Below, one piece after another: positions 48,584 to 61,482 of a stretch of 64,000 nucleotides of DNA. The notes below the pieces were generated by a model. It did not search any database and was not told the DNA's origin. It saw nothing but the letters and a program-made list of their open reading frames with translations. The DNA is taken from positions 434,001 through 498,000 of the forward strand of contig NZ_CP014754.1 of assembly GCF_001447155.2 (NCBI RefSeq). The letters run 5' to 3'. This DNA comes from Marinobacter sp. LQ44 (GTDB lineage Bacteria; Pseudomonadota; Gammaproteobacteria; Pseudomonadales; Oleiphilaceae). The number at the start of each line of letters is the position of its first letter. The first letter of the stretch is position 1. The position numbers were made by a program, and so were the translations under genes.

Positions 48584-49858
48584 ATGACCGACAGGAAAGC
48601 CACGCTCTCGGTGGGAGATAAGTCCATTGAGCTACCGGTTTATTCCGGCACCGTCGGCCCTGACGTTATCGACGTACGCGGCCTAGTCCAGGAAGGCGTT
48701 TTTACCTACGATCCGGGTTTTGTATCCACTGCAGCCTGCGAATCCGCCATCACCTACATTGATGGCGCTAAAGGTGTGTTGCTGCACCGCGGTTACCCGA
48801 TTGACCAGCTGGCCGAGCAGTCTGACTTCCTTGAAGTGTGCTACCTGCTCCTGAACGGCGAGCTGCCCAGCGAAGACGAAAACAAGCGCTTCCACGAAAC
48901 CATCAAAAACCACACCATGCTGCACGACCAGATGCGTAACTTCTTCAACGGCTTCCGCCGTGACGCGCATCCGATGGCTATCATGTGTGGCGTTGTTGGC
49001 GCCCTGTCTGCGTTCTACCACGACCAGATGGACGTAACCGATCCCAAACAGCGTGAAGTAACAGCTCATCGCCTGATTGCCAAGATGCCAACCATCGCGG
49101 CCTGGTGCTACAAGTATTCCGTTGGTCAGCCATTCATGTATCCGCGTAACGATCTCTCTTACGCTGAAAATTTCCTGCACATGATGTTTGGCACTCCATG
49201 TGAAGAGTACAAGCCGAACCCGGTTCTTGCCAACGCGATGGACAAGATCTTCATTCTGCACGCCGATCACGAGCAGAACGCCTCTACCTCCACCGTCCGT
49301 CTGGCCGGCTCTACCGGTGCTAACCCCTATGCCTGTATCGCTTCCGGTATCGCAGCACTCTGGGGGCCCGCCCACGGTGGCGCGAACGAGGCCGTTCTGG
49401 ACATGCTGGCTGAAATCGGTGACGAGTCCAACATTGAGACGTTCATCGCCAAGGCCAAGGATAAAGATGATCCTTTCCGCCTGATGGGCTTTGGCCACCG
49501 GGTGTACAAGAACTTCGACCCGCGCGCCAAGGTTATGGCACAAACCGCTCACGAAGTGCTGAGCGAACTGGGCCTGGAGAACGATCCACTGCTGAAGATC
49601 GCCCAGCGCCTGGAAAAGATCGCCCTGGAAGACGAGTACTTCGTGCAGCGCCAGCTGTATCCGAACGTCGACTTCTACTCCGGCATCATCCTGAAAGCTA
49701 TCGGTATTCCGACTTCCATGTTTACCGTTATCTTTGCGATGTCCCGCACCATTGGCTGGTTCTCACACTGGAACGAAATGGTCAGCGGCAACTACCGCAT
49801 CGGCCGCCCGCGCCAGCTGTATACCGGCTCGCCAAAGCGCGACTATCCGAAGAAGTAA
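48584..49858 (+). CDS. gltA: Citrate synthase
   Basis: Condenses oxaloacetate and acetyl-CoA. 424 residues of the hexameric, NADH-regulated type found in Gram-negatives. Active-site segments: '[17 protein letters not shown]', catalytic His in '[16 protein letters not shown]', His in [14 protein letters not shown], and Asp in '[16 protein letters not shown]'. AGGAG before ATG. It is divergent from sdhCDAB and shares the same control region; a terminator follows. Confidence 0.98.
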   Translation: MTDRKATLSVGDKSIELPVYSGTVGPDVIDVRGLVQEGVFTYDPGFVSTAACESAITYIDGAKGVLLHRGYPIDQLAEQSDFLEVCYLLLNGELPSEDENKRFHETIKNHTMLHDQMRNFFNGFRRDAHPMAIMCGVVGALSAFYHDQMDVTDPKQREVTAHRLIAKMPTIAAWCYKYSVGQPFMYPRNDLSYAENFLHMMFGTPCEEYKPNPVLANAMDKIFILHADHEQNASTSTVRLAGSTGANPYACIASGIAALWGPAHGGANEAVLDMLAEIGDESNIETFIAKAKDKDDPFRLMGFGHRVYKNFDPRAKVMAQTAHEVLSELGLENDPLLKIAQRLEKIALEDEYFVQRQLYPNVDFYSGIILKAIGIPTSMFTVIFAMSRTIGWFSHWNEMVSGNYRIGRPRQLYTGSPKRDYPKK

Positions 49859-49881
49859 TCCGTTCGGATTGCCCGGAAATG

Positions 49882-49910
49882 AAAAAAGCCGCTGACCCAG
49901 CGGCTTTTTT
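49882..49910 (+). terminator. Rho-independent terminator of gltA
   Basis: AAAAAAGCCGCTG / CAGCGGCTTTTTT, 13-base perfect arms with an ACC loop and a T-run, 23 bases after the gltA stop. Confidence 0.95.
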
Positions 49911-49963
49911 CGTATCATGGCAATACAAAACTCTCCCAATCCAACGATGACAAGGAGCAGACC

Positions 49964-50833
49964 ATGGCAACCATCGCTTTTATCGGGCTCGGCGTAATGG
50001 GCTATCCGATGGCCGGTCACCTGTCGCGAGCAGGTCACAAGGTATCTGTGTGGAACCGCACCGGCGCAAAGGCTCAGCAATGGGCGAAACAGTACCCAGG
50101 AAAAGCCTGCAACAGTATTGCAGAAGCGGTCAACAATGCCGATGTGGTACTGACCTGCGTTGGTGCCGACAAAGACCTCGAAGAAGTCTACACAGCCCCT
50201 GAGGGGATCATCAGCAATACGCCGGCCACCGCCATTCTGGTAGACCACACCACAGCCTCTGCCGGCATTGCCGAGACCTTGGCTGAAGCCGCGCAGGCCA
50301 AGGGTCAGGGTTTCATTGATGCCCCGGTATCCGGCGGCCAGCAAGGGGCTGAAAACGGACTTTTAACCATTATGTGCGGCGGCAGTGATGACGATTTCCG
50401 GAAGGTCCAACCGATACTCGAATGCTACGCCCGGGCACTCAACCTGATGGGCCCGGTGGGTAGCGGCCAGAAAACGAAGATGGTCAATCAGATTGCCATT
50501 GCCGGCCTGGTTCAGGGTCTGTCAGAAGCCCTGCACTTTGCCGAACAGGCAGAGCTCGATGCACGCAAAGTGGTTGACGTGATTTCCAAGGGGGCGGCGC
50601 AGTCATGGCAGATGGAAAACCGTTCCGGCACCATGATTGACGGCGAATTTGAGCACGGTTTTGCGGTGGACTGGATGCGCAAGGACCTGGCCATCTGCCT
50701 GGAAGAAGCCCGCAAAAACGGCTCCAGATTGCCGGTAACGGCGTTGGTAGACCAGTTTTACGGAGATGTGCAGGAGATGGGCGGCAACCGCTGGGACACC
50801 TCTTCGCTGATTCAGCGGCTTCGCAAGAAGTAA
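49964..50833 (+). CDS. Beta-hydroxyacid dehydrogenase (3-hydroxyisobutyrate/tartronate semialdehyde reductase family)
   Basis: NAD(P)-dependent oxidoreductase, 289 aa. Rossmann motif 'IAFIGLGVMGYPMAGHLSRAGH' at the N-terminus; substrate-binding 'DAPVSGGQQGAENGLLTIMCGG'; catalytic Lys near 171 in 'GSGQKTKMVNQIAIAG'. The second residue after the Rossmann strand is W-N-R-T ('VWNRTGAK'), which favours NADP+ over NAD+. Substrate not resolved (3-hydroxyisobutyrate, glyoxylate or succinic semialdehyde are possible). Single gene after gltA, with AAGGAG before ATG. Confidence 0.88.
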   Translation: MATIAFIGLGVMGYPMAGHLSRAGHKVSVWNRTGAKAQQWAKQYPGKACNSIAEAVNNADVVLTCVGADKDLEEVYTAPEGIISNTPATAILVDHTTASAGIAETLAEAAQAKGQGFIDAPVSGGQQGAENGLLTIMCGGSDDDFRKVQPILECYARALNLMGPVGSGQKTKMVNQIAIAGLVQGLSEALHFAEQAELDARKVVDVISKGAAQSWQMENRSGTMIDGEFEHGFAVDWMRKDLAICLEEARKNGSRLPVTALVDQFYGDVQEMGGNRWDTSSLIQRLRKK

Positions 50834-50836
50834 TGA

Positions 50837-50866
50837 TTAGCCACGGACACTCGCGCCCGTGGCTAA
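50837..50866. terminator. Stem-loop between convergent dehydrogenase and topA genes
   Basis: TTAGCCACGG / CCGTGGCTAA, ten perfect pairs with a 10-base loop, filling the 37-base gap between the two stops. Short T-runs only; probably a shared bidirectional terminator. Confidence 0.65.
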
Positions 50867-50870
50867 ACTA

Positions 50871-53510
50871 TCACTTCTTCTTGTCCCGCGGCACCCAGCG
50901 GCCGTTTTCGTACCAGGCGGACCAACCGGTGGCTTTGCCATCCTGTTCCGACATCACGTACTGCTCTTTGGACTTCCGGCTATAACGGATCACCGTCGGG
51001 TTACCCTCGGGGTCTTTCTCCGGGGCGTCCATCAGGTAATCGTATTTCGGATCGATTTCCTTCCGGTGTGGTTTGATTTCCATCACCAGCGGTGGACGGG
51101 TTTCCCGGTTTTTCGGGAACTTGCTGGCAGCCAGGAACAGGCCGGAAGCACCATCACGGAGCACATAAGTGTCATCCACTTTCTGGCACTGAAGCTCTGG
51201 CATGGGTACCGGGTCCATTTTGGGCGGTGCTGGCTCGCCGTTCTTGAGCAATTTGCGCGTATTCTTGCACTCGGCATTAGTGCAACCGAAGTACTTGCCG
51301 AACCGGCCGGTCTTGAGCTGCATCTCGGAGCCACACTTGTCACACTCCAGCGTCGGCCCATCGTAACCTTTGATACGGAACGTACCCTCTTCAACCTCGT
51401 ACCCCGAGCAGTCGGGATTGTTACCACACACGTGCAGCTTGCGCTTCTCGTCGATCAGGTAGCTGTCCATGGCCGTACCACATTTCGAACAGCGGCGCTT
51501 TTTCCGGAGCAGCCGGGTTTCGCCTTCCCCTTCCACGTCGTCGTCAGCGCTCACCACTTCGTCACCAGACACCAGGTTAATGGTGGTCTTGCAGCGCTCC
51601 TTGGGTGGCAGCGAATAGCCGGAGCAGCCTAGGAACACGCCGGTACTGGCCACCCGGATCTGCATATTCCGGCCACAGCTCGGGCACGGTATATCGGTTT
51701 CCGTGGGGGTATTGGCGCGCATACCGCCATCCGTCTTTTCAGCGCTTTCCAGCTGATTACGGAACTTGGCGTAGAAATCGTTCAGAACTTTTTTCCACTG
51801 AACTTCACCCTCGGCGATCTGGTCCAGCTCATCTTCGAGGCGCGCGGTGAAATCGTAATCCATCAGGTTCGGGAAGGACTCCGCCAGCCGCTCGGTCACG
51901 ATTTCGCCCATCTTCTCCGCGTAGAAGCGGCGATTCTGAAGCTTTACGTAGCCCCGATCCTGAATAGTAGAAATAATGGACGCATAGGTGGACGGCCGGC
52001 CGATCCCCTGTTTTTCGAGCTCTTTGACCAAGCTTGCTTCGGTGTACCGGGGTGCCGGCTTGGTAAAGTGTTGGGTCGGATCCAACTTCCTGAGATCCAG
52101 AGGCTGATCCTCCTTGATATCCGGCAACGCCACGTCCTCATCTTTCTTGGTGGACTGAGGAGCAGCCTTCAGGAAGCCGTCAAACTTGACGATTCGACCC
52201 CGTGTGCGCAGCTCGTAGTCGCCGTTAGCCACCACAATCGAGGTACTCAGGAATTCGGCATCTGCCATCTGGCAGGCGATAAACTGACGCCAGATCAGGT
52301 CGTAGAGCTTCTCTGCGTCCTTTTCCAGGCCGGTAATATCCGTTGGCCTGCGAGCAACATCGGTCGGGCGAATCGCTTCGTGAGCTTCCTGAGCGCCTTC
52401 CTTGCTGCCGTAGACCCGCGGTTTCTCAGGCAAATAACGTTCGCCGAACTGCTTCTGGATGAACTCACGACAGCTGGCTACAGCATCCTGGCTGAGATTG
52501 GTGGAATCCGTACGCATGTAGGTAATAAAACCGGCCTCGTACAATCGCTGGGCCAGCATCATGGTTTTCTTGACACTGAACCCCATGCGGTTACTGGCCG
52601 CCTGCTGCAGCGTGGAGGTAATAAATGGTGCAGACGGACGGGATCGGGTCGGCTTGTCTTCGCGCTTGGCCACCTTGAAGCCGCCAGCCTTGAGCCGCTC
52701 AACGTGCTCCTTGCTCTGAGCCTCGTTGACCGGGCGGTAGGGCTTGTCGTTATAACGGGTGACTTCGAACCGGACCGGGTCTTTGGCGCCCTCGGCAGCA
52801 AGGTCTGCATGCAATTGCCAGAACTCTTCCGGCACAAACTTACGGATCTCCCGCTCCCGTTCCACAATCAGTCGTACGGCGACGGATTGCACACGCCCCG
52901 CAGACAGGCCCCGGGCAATCTTTGCCCACAACAGCGGCGAAACCATATAACCCACAACACGGTCCAGGAACCGGCGGGCCTGCTGCGCATTCACCCGGTT
53001 GTAATCCAGATTGCCCGGATCCTTGAAGGCTTCCTGAATCGCCCGTTTGGTAATCTCGTTGAACACCACACGACGGTATTTGTCCGGCTCGCCGCCAATT
53101 GTCTCCTGAAGGTGCCAGGCAATCGCTTCCCCTTCTCTGTCCAAATCCGTTGCCAGATAGATATGGTCAGCAGACTTGGCCAAACGCTTGAGCTCGCTGA
53201 CCACCTTTTCCTTGCCGGGCAAAATCTCGTAACGGGCGCTCCAGTCATGGTCGGGATCGACACCCATACGGGCAACCAGCTGCTCCCGTGCCTTACGCTT
53301 CTTGTGCTCGGCTTTTTCTTCCGGGCTCATCTTGCGGGTGGCTGCGGCCTGCTTTGCCCGTTCTTTCGGGTCTGACTGGCTGCCACTACCACTGACAGGC
53401 AGGTCACGAATGTGGCCAACACTGGACTTCACGATAAAATCCGAGCCCAGGTACTTGTTGATGGTCTTCGCTTTCGCTGGTGACTCGACAATAACGAGAC
53501 TTTTACCCAT
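50871..53510 (-). CDS. topA: DNA topoisomerase I
   Basis: Relaxes negative supercoils. Toprim domain at the start ('[20 protein letters not shown]'), '[15 protein letters not shown]', catalytic Tyr in [14 protein letters not shown] (about 328), then three C4 zinc ribbons ('CPSCGRNMQ...', '[13 protein letters not shown]', '[16 protein letters not shown]') and a Lys-rich tail. ATG 53510 (879 aa) starts with [15 protein letters not shown], the usual N-terminus; the frame to 53585 is non-family. Confidence 0.97.
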   Translation of the reverse strand: MGKSLVIVESPAKAKTINKYLGSDFIVKSSVGHIRDLPVSGSGSQSDPKERAKQAAATRKMSPEEKAEHKKRKAREQLVARMGVDPDHDWSARYEILPGKEKVVSELKRLAKSADHIYLATDLDREGEAIAWHLQETIGGEPDKYRRVVFNEITKRAIQEAFKDPGNLDYNRVNAQQARRFLDRVVGYMVSPLLWAKIARGLSAGRVQSVAVRLIVEREREIRKFVPEEFWQLHADLAAEGAKDPVRFEVTRYNDKPYRPVNEAQSKEHVERLKAGGFKVAKREDKPTRSRPSAPFITSTLQQAASNRMGFSVKKTMMLAQRLYEAGFITYMRTDSTNLSQDAVASCREFIQKQFGERYLPEKPRVYGSKEGAQEAHEAIRPTDVARRPTDITGLEKDAEKLYDLIWRQFIACQMADAEFLSTSIVVANGDYELRTRGRIVKFDGFLKAAPQSTKKDEDVALPDIKEDQPLDLRKLDPTQHFTKPAPRYTEASLVKELEKQGIGRPSTYASIISTIQDRGYVKLQNRRFYAEKMGEIVTERLAESFPNLMDYDFTARLEDELDQIAEGEVQWKKVLNDFYAKFRNQLESAEKTDGGMRANTPTETDIPCPSCGRNMQIRVASTGVFLGCSGYSLPPKERCKTTINLVSGDEVVSADDDVEGEGETRLLRKKRRCSKCGTAMDSYLIDEKRKLHVCGNNPDCSGYEVEEGTFRIKGYDGPTLECDKCGSEMQLKTGRFGKYFGCTNAECKNTRKLLKNGEPAPPKMDPVPMPELQCQKVDDTYVLRDGASGLFLAASKFPKNRETRPPLVMEIKPHRKEIDPKYDYLMDAPEKDPEGNPTVIRYSRKSKEQYVMSEQDGKATGWSAWYENGRWVPRDKKK

Positions 53511-53720
53511 ATCGGAGATCTGTATCCTTGGCGATAATTCGGTTAATAGCTGAACAAACCGCAAACTCGCATAAAAATCAGGCAACTGGAAAACATAGAG
53601 CTGCCATTGTGTATAGGCTCACTGTTTTACAGGGTCAAGAATTGCAAGACAACCCATTCTTTGATTTCAGTCAGCCTTTTTTTCAAATATCAGCAGCAGA
53701 CACCAGGCCCTGAAACAGGA

Positions 53721-53742
53721 AGGCCCGGCAAAAGCCGGGCCT
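53721..53742 (-). terminator. Hairpin downstream of fadA
   Basis: AGGCCCGGC / GCCGGGCCT with an AAAA (minus: TTTT) loop, nine perfect GC-rich pairs, about 30 bases after the fadA stop. On the minus strand it is followed by TCCTGTTTC; a modest T content. Confidence 0.75.
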
Positions 53743-53774
53743 CCTGATGAGCGTTACTGATTCGGATCAACCGA

Positions 53775-57130
<3,356 letters not shown>

Positions 57131-57444
57131 CAACTGATCTCCAGTCTGTGTTTGGAACTGCTGACAACCGGTTGGCGAAACGCCGAGCCGACTGCCTGTG
57201 CAGCGAGATTTCGGTCACTGCCCGATCATTCGATCCAAAAAATTCATACAGTCGTTTGAATCGTGAGGACACACGATGAAAAAAAAAGACGCGTTTGTCA
57301 ATTTGTTTCTTGATGAAACCTGAAGAAAAAAGGGAGTACAGCCTGTAAGAGCCGGAAACTACTTGATTAGCCGGCAGAGTTACTTTAACTTCGAGATGCG
57401 ACTTTAGTCCACAATAATAAAACAGTATTACGGAGACTCATCCG
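57131..57444. other. fadB / secreted-protein divergent intergenic region
   Basis: 314 bases without a gene. It holds the fadB leader, the palindrome at 57242-57261, a T-rich stretch (minus) around 57281-57290, and a putative promoter for the plus-strand gene (AATAAT near 57412-57417, without a clear -35). No small ORF with a ribosome site stands out. Confidence 0.6.
57242..57261. promoter_or_regulatory. PsrA-like palindromic operator upstream of fadBA
   Basis: Imperfect 20-base palindrome ATTCA-x-AC ... GT-x-TGAAT; the core AC-N4-GTTTG with TTCA/TGAA flanks resembles the PsrA fatty-acid regulator site. On the minus strand it overlaps a possible -10 (TATGAA), as expected for repression. The palindrome is visible; the regulator is inferred. 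Confidence 0.45.
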
Positions 57445-58263
57445 ATGAAAGACGCTCGCCTGCGCATTCAGTCACTGCTTGCCGCACTGCTACTACTATC
57501 CCTGACCGCGTTTGGCGCCCAGGCACAGGACACCGGCGCAGACTTCCTGTCAGATCTGCACGATTTCCGCATCAACAATTATCTGGCCCTGGACTCGTTC
57601 TACGCATTCAGCGCCAACGGCGACACGGAAGCCCTCAATCGTATCGTGGGCAGTATCAATGCCTCCAATAATGCGATGAACGCCGTGATCGCCAGCACCA
57701 GTGGCGTTCTGTCGCCACAACAAGTAGAAGGACTCAATCAGGATTTCGATCAGTTCAAGGATCTCATGCGCGGAAACATCAACGAAGTCCGGGATCGCGG
57801 CTACCCTGACCTCCGCCTGATGGCCGATCTCGCAAACAAGGCGTCAAGCATGAACGAGCGTGCTACAGAGCTTTATGGTGTTGCCCAGGAGAACAGCGGC
57901 ACCCAGGCTGACGCGCGTATTGAGTCTGCACGCTCCGCGGCCGTGGTGATGGCACAAATGATGGCAAGGTACTCCGCGCGCACCCACTCGTCCGTGGCCC
58001 AGACGTTCCAGGGCGCATCAGACGAAGCGTCGCTGGACCAGCAGGCTCTGATGTTTGACAGCTTGCTGGCCCAGGTACAATCAGGCTCCGCCAGTGCTGA
58101 GCTCAAGGCCGCCATTGATGATGTCAGCTCCAAATGGCAGTTCATCCGCAGCTCCTACATCAACTACAACGAAAACAACGTCAGCTTCGTCATTGACCGC
58201 TATTCCAAAGGGATCATTCGCAGCCTGACCACCACCATCGAAATCCTCGAAAGTAACGCCTGA
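57445..58263 (+). CDS. Secreted/periplasmic helical protein of unknown function
   Basis: 272 residues with a clear signal peptide ('LLAALLLLSLTAFGAQAQ', cleavage near 28). The mature part is nearly all alpha-helix, without Cys, and resembles in layout the ligand-binding helical bundles of PilJ- or NIT-type sensors ('RIVGSINASNNAMNAVIASTSG', 'AAVVMAQMMARYSAR', 'WQFIRSSYINYNENNVSFVIDRYSKGI'). No catalytic motif is seen. GGAG lies upstream of ATG. Followed by its own terminator, divergent from fadB. Function unknown. Confidence 0.85.
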   Translation: MKDARLRIQSLLAALLLLSLTAFGAQAQDTGADFLSDLHDFRINNYLALDSFYAFSANGDTEALNRIVGSINASNNAMNAVIASTSGVLSPQQVEGLNQDFDQFKDLMRGNINEVRDRGYPDLRLMADLANKASSMNERATELYGVAQENSGTQADARIESARSAAVVMAQMMARYSARTHSSVAQTFQGASDEASLDQQALMFDSLLAQVQSGSASAELKAAIDDVSSKWQFIRSSYINYNENNVSFVIDRYSKGIIRSLTTTIEILESNA

Positions 58264-58268
58264 TGTGT

Positions 58269-58297
58269 CTTCGGGCGGATTAACGATCCGCCCGAAG
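58269..58297 (+). terminator. Rho-independent terminator of the secreted-protein gene
   Basis: CTTCGGGCGGAT / ATCCGCCCGAAG, 12 perfect pairs, TAACG loop, followed by TTTCCCTT, five bases after the stop. Confidence 0.88.
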
Positions 58298-58393
58298 TTT
58301 CCCTTCCTGTTGATGCCCGTCAGAATCCCGCTACACTTTCTCGTATAAACTGTTGATACTGACTATTACCCCAATTCGCAAAGGAGTGACTGA

Positions 58394-58825
58394 ATGTCGA
58401 CCTACAACAAGATGCTGGTTGCCATTGACCTGACAGAAGAAGCCCCGCAGGTTCTGAACAAAGCGAAAGCCATCTGCGACGCCTATGGTGCCGAGCTTTT
58501 TCTCGTCCATGTTGTTGAGCCGGTGGGTTACGCTTACGGTGGTGATATCCCGATGGACCTGACCGAACTTCAGGACCAGTTGGACAAAGCCGCCCGCGAG
58601 CAGCTGGCGAAGTACGGTGACCAGCATGGCGTGCCGAAAAGCCACCAGATCGTCACGGTTGGCCGTCCGGAATCCGAAATCCATCGTCTGGTAAAAGACC
58701 AGGGCGTTGATTTGGTGATCGTTGGCAGCCATGGCCGCAAGGGGTTTCAGTTGCTTCTGGGCTCAACTGCCAACGGCGTACTGCACGGCACCCAGTGCGA
58801 CGTTCTGGCAATCCGAATTCATTGA
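58394..58825 (+). CDS. uspA: Universal stress protein, UspA family
   Basis: 143-residue UspA-fold protein: 'NKMLVAIDLTEEAPQVLNKA' at the start and C-terminal 'LVIVGSHGRKGFQLLLGSTANGVLHG'. The loop is one residue shorter than the ATP-binding G-x2-G-x9-G(S/T) pattern, as in UspA proteins that do not bind ATP. AAAGGAG upstream of ATG. Single gene; a shared palindromic terminator (58868-58885) follows. Role in growth-arrest survival is from the family. Confidence 0.9.
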   Translation: MSTYNKMLVAIDLTEEAPQVLNKAKAICDAYGAELFLVHVVEPVGYAYGGDIPMDLTELQDQLDKAAREQLAKYGDQHGVPKSHQIVTVGRPESEIHRLVKDQGVDLVIVGSHGRKGFQLLLGSTANGVLHGTQCDVLAIRIH

Positions 58826-58867
58826 CGCGTTTTGGCGAAGGCCAGCTCGTTGTGATGCACCGACAAA

Positions 58868-58885
58868 GGGAGGCTTAAGCCTCCC
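58868..58885. terminator. Perfect palindrome at the convergent uspA / DUF6901-like ends
   Basis: GGGAGGCTT-AAGCCTCCC, an 18-base perfect inverted repeat with no extra loop bases, flanked by A-run and CTTT on the plus strand. The TAA stop of the minus-strand gene (58875-58877) lies inside it. Likely a bidirectional terminator. Confidence 0.75.
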
Positions 58886-59543
58886 CTTTCATTCTTGCCT
58901 GCAACTTCCTGAGCTGACTTTCCAGTGAAACACTGACACTCGACGCCATCGAGAAGAAATTCAGCAGCGCCTTAAGGTTGCTGTCGCCTTTGCAGACTGC
59001 GTGAATCCGTTGCCAGAGCGCCTGATTCACCAACTGAAGCCTCTGATTCCGCTCTACCAGCCCTTTCAGCTCCCAATCAGCCTGCTCCTGGTTCCGCTGG
59101 GAAAACAACTGCTGCAGTAGATAGTAGCCGACGCTCCGCATAACGAATTCATCGCTGTTGGCGAATGGGAGATGATGCAGCGCCATCGGCTTGAGTTCTG
59201 ACAGCACCGGGCAGCCACTGGTTGCCATCTTCAGCCCAAGCAATGAACGCAGCGCTTCCTCAAGCGTTGTCTGCTTGGAGTAAGTACGCCGCTCGTCGGT
59301 GACCTCCACATTCACCTTCTGGTAAGCATCTTCGGCCTGAAACGCTTCAACTACCGGCAGGATTTCAACCGCCGCCGGGCAGTATTCCACCTCGCCCGCT
59401 TTCAGGGGGCAATTAGAGCACTTGCAATGCTCAAGTCTGACCCAGGAAGGGAATCCCGAGGCCGGTGGCTTCGCCGCTTCACCGGTGACCTTGAATTCGA
59501 TGTTTCGTCCATCATGAAATTTAAAATTATAATTGATGTTCAT
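58875..59543 (-). CDS. Cys-motif protein of unknown function (DUF6901-like)
   Basis: 222 residues. N-terminal half has a beta-rich region ('NYNFKFHDGRNIEFKV') and a cysteine cluster C-x-C-x2-C-P-x7-CP ('EHCKCSNCPLKAGEVEYCP'), likely metal-binding, then 'VNVEVTDERRTYSKQTTLEEALRSLLGLKMATSGCP'-type segment; the C-terminal half is helical. It resembles an uncharacterised family I recall as DUF6901. ATG 59543 overlaps the uup stop (ATGA), so translation is coupled to the ribosome-associated ATPase. The Cys cluster is visible; metal and role are unknown. Confidence 0.78.
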   Translation of the reverse strand: MNINYNFKFHDGRNIEFKVTGEAAKPPASGFPSWVRLEHCKCSNCPLKAGEVEYCPAAVEILPVVEAFQAEDAYQKVNVEVTDERRTYSKQTTLEEALRSLLGLKMATSGCPVLSELKPMALHHLPFANSDEFVMRSVGYYLLQQLFSQRNQEQADWELKGLVERNQRLQLVNQALWQRIHAVCKGDSNLKALLNFFSMASSVSVSLESQLRKLQARMKGEA

Positions 59544-61477
59544 TGACTCGCCTGTTCTTCCAGCTCCATCCACCGCTCGATGACCGACTCCAGCCGGGTT
59601 TCCGTTTCCGACAACTTCTCAAGAGTGGTTGAGACTTCGTCCGGTGGGCCTGAATAAAATTCCGGGGCAGAAATTAGTTCCTGAAGTTCTGCCACCTCAC
59701 GTTCCAGCGCCTCAATCTTGCCAGGCAGCTGTTCCAGTTCCAGTTTAAGCTTGTAACTCAGCTTTGCGGCCTTCGGTTTTGCCGACTGCGACACAGTCTC
59801 TGACACCGGCTGCGTATTTTTGTCCGAACTGTCGGATTTATCACGCTTGTCCTGCTTGTCGAGGCGACTTCCGGAGGTCTCCGAGGGAAACCTGCCGCCC
59901 TGCCGACGCCAGTCTGTGTACCCGCCAACGTACTCCCGTACCGAACCGGAGCCATCCAGAAAGATGGTATCCGTCACCACATTATCGAGAAATTCCCGAT
60001 CGTGACTAATGACGATGACTGTACCGTTAAAGTTCCCTAGTTGTTCTTCCAGCAATTCAAGGGTTTCGACATCCAGGTCATTGGTAGGTTCATCCAACAC
60101 CAGTATATTGGCCGGCTTGCTGAAAAGCTTGGCCAGCAACAAACGCGCGCGTTCGCCACCGGAGAACACCCTGACCGGGGAACGGGCACGCTCAGGTGTA
60201 AACAGGAATTCCTGGAGATAGCCCAGAACATGCTTGCTCTGGCCGTTGATATCGATGAATTCGCGGCCTTCAGCCAGGTTATCGAGGGCATTACGTGAGA
60301 GATCCAGCTCTCCCCGAAGCTGATCAAAGTACGCCACTTGCAGGTTGGTCCCCAGGCGGATACTACCCTCAGTAGGCTCAAGCTCACCAAGCAGCAACCT
60401 GACCAGGGTGGTTTTACCGGTGCCGTTCTCCCCCACCAGACCAATCTTGTCGCCCCGGATCACCGTCAGGTCCATATCGCGCACAACCTGTTGACCGCCC
60501 GGGTATGAGAAGCCAGCCTGTCGCGACTCTGCCACCAGCTTGCCGGATTTCGCCGCCTCTTCCACGGAGAAGTTTGCCGTACCTCCTCGCACCCTACGCT
60601 GTCGATGCTCCTCGCGCATAGCCTTCAAAGCCCGCACGCGCCCCATGTTCCTGGTGCGGCGGGCCTTGATACCCTGTCGAATCCAGGCCTCTTCCTGTTT
60701 CAGGCGCTTATCGAACAATGCGCTCTGGCGCTCTTCATCTTCCAGCGCCTTCTCCTTGAGCTCGAGATACCGGTCATAGCTGGCAGCAAAACTGATCAGC
60801 TGCCCACGGTCGAGTTCAACCACCCGCGTGGCCATGCGCCTGATAAATGCCCGATCATGACTGACAAACAGCATCGCCCCGCGAAACTGGGTCAAGGCCT
60901 CCTCCAGCCAGGCAATAGCGGGCACATCAAGGTGGTTAGTTGGCTCGTCCAGCAACAGGATATCCGGCTCTGCCACCAATGCCTTTGCCAGCAAAACCCG
61001 GCGTTGCCACCCACCTGAGAGGGTGTTGAGGCGGCGGTCCGGGTCTATGCCATATTGCCCCAGAATGGTGTTCACCTTTTGATCAAGGCGCCAGCCATCC
61101 AACGACTCCAGGCGCTCCTGGACCTTCATCAGACTATTCATCGAGGCCTCGTCAGCGTGTTGGGACAGCCGATGAAATTCCGCCAAGAGTTCGCCGGTTT
61201 CCGGAAACGCCGAAGCCACAACGTCATAAGCCGTCCGGACATCGTCTGCTGGCAGGCTCTGAGGCAATACCGCAAGCACCGAGCCTTCCTCAAGACGGAC
61301 AACACCCGCATCCGGGGTGACGTCACCACTGACGATTTTCAGTAGGGTTGACTTGCCCTCGCCGTTACGCCCGAGAAGGCACACTCGCTCCCCGGGATCA
61401 ATCATCAGGGTTGCCTCATCCAGCAATGGATGCATGCCGAAGGCCAGGGATATTTTTTCCAGTGTTAACAAAGGCAC
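59540..61477 (-). CDS. uup: ABC-F ATPase Uup
   Basis: Soluble ribosome-associated ABC-F protein with two ATPase domains: Walker A GRNGEGKSTLL and GENGTGKTTLV; signatures LSGGWQRRV and FSGGERARL; Walker B LLLDEPTNHLD and LVLDEPTNDLD; and the C-terminal coiled coil typical of Uup ('KLKLELEQLPGKIEALEREVAELQEL', about 560-600). Start: GTG 61477 (645 aa) gives the family-like N-terminus and has AGGAG 11 bases upstream; TTG 61486 is only two bases from that site. Overlaps both neighbours (MOSC gene and DUF6901-like gene). Confidence 0.94.
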   Translation of the reverse strand: MPLLTLEKISLAFGMHPLLDEATLMIDPGERVCLLGRNGEGKSTLLKIVSGDVTPDAGVVRLEEGSVLAVLPQSLPADDVRTAYDVVASAFPETGELLAEFHRLSQHADEASMNSLMKVQERLESLDGWRLDQKVNTILGQYGIDPDRRLNTLSGGWQRRVLLAKALVAEPDILLLDEPTNHLDVPAIAWLEEALTQFRGAMLFVSHDRAFIRRMATRVVELDRGQLISFAASYDRYLELKEKALEDEERQSALFDKRLKQEEAWIRQGIKARRTRNMGRVRALKAMREEHRQRRVRGGTANFSVEEAAKSGKLVAESRQAGFSYPGGQQVVRDMDLTVIRGDKIGLVGENGTGKTTLVRLLLGELEPTEGSIRLGTNLQVAYFDQLRGELDLSRNALDNLAEGREFIDINGQSKHVLGYLQEFLFTPERARSPVRVFSGGERARLLLAKLFSKPANILVLDEPTNDLDVETLELLEEQLGNFNGTVIVISHDREFLDNVVTDTIFLDGSGSVREYVGGYTDWRRQGGRFPSETSGSRLDKQDKRDKSDSSDKNTQPVSETVSQSAKPKAAKLSYKLKLELEQLPGKIEALEREVAELQELISAPEFYSGPPDEVSTTLEKLSETETRLESVIERWMELEEQASQ

Positions 61478-61482
61478 CTTGA

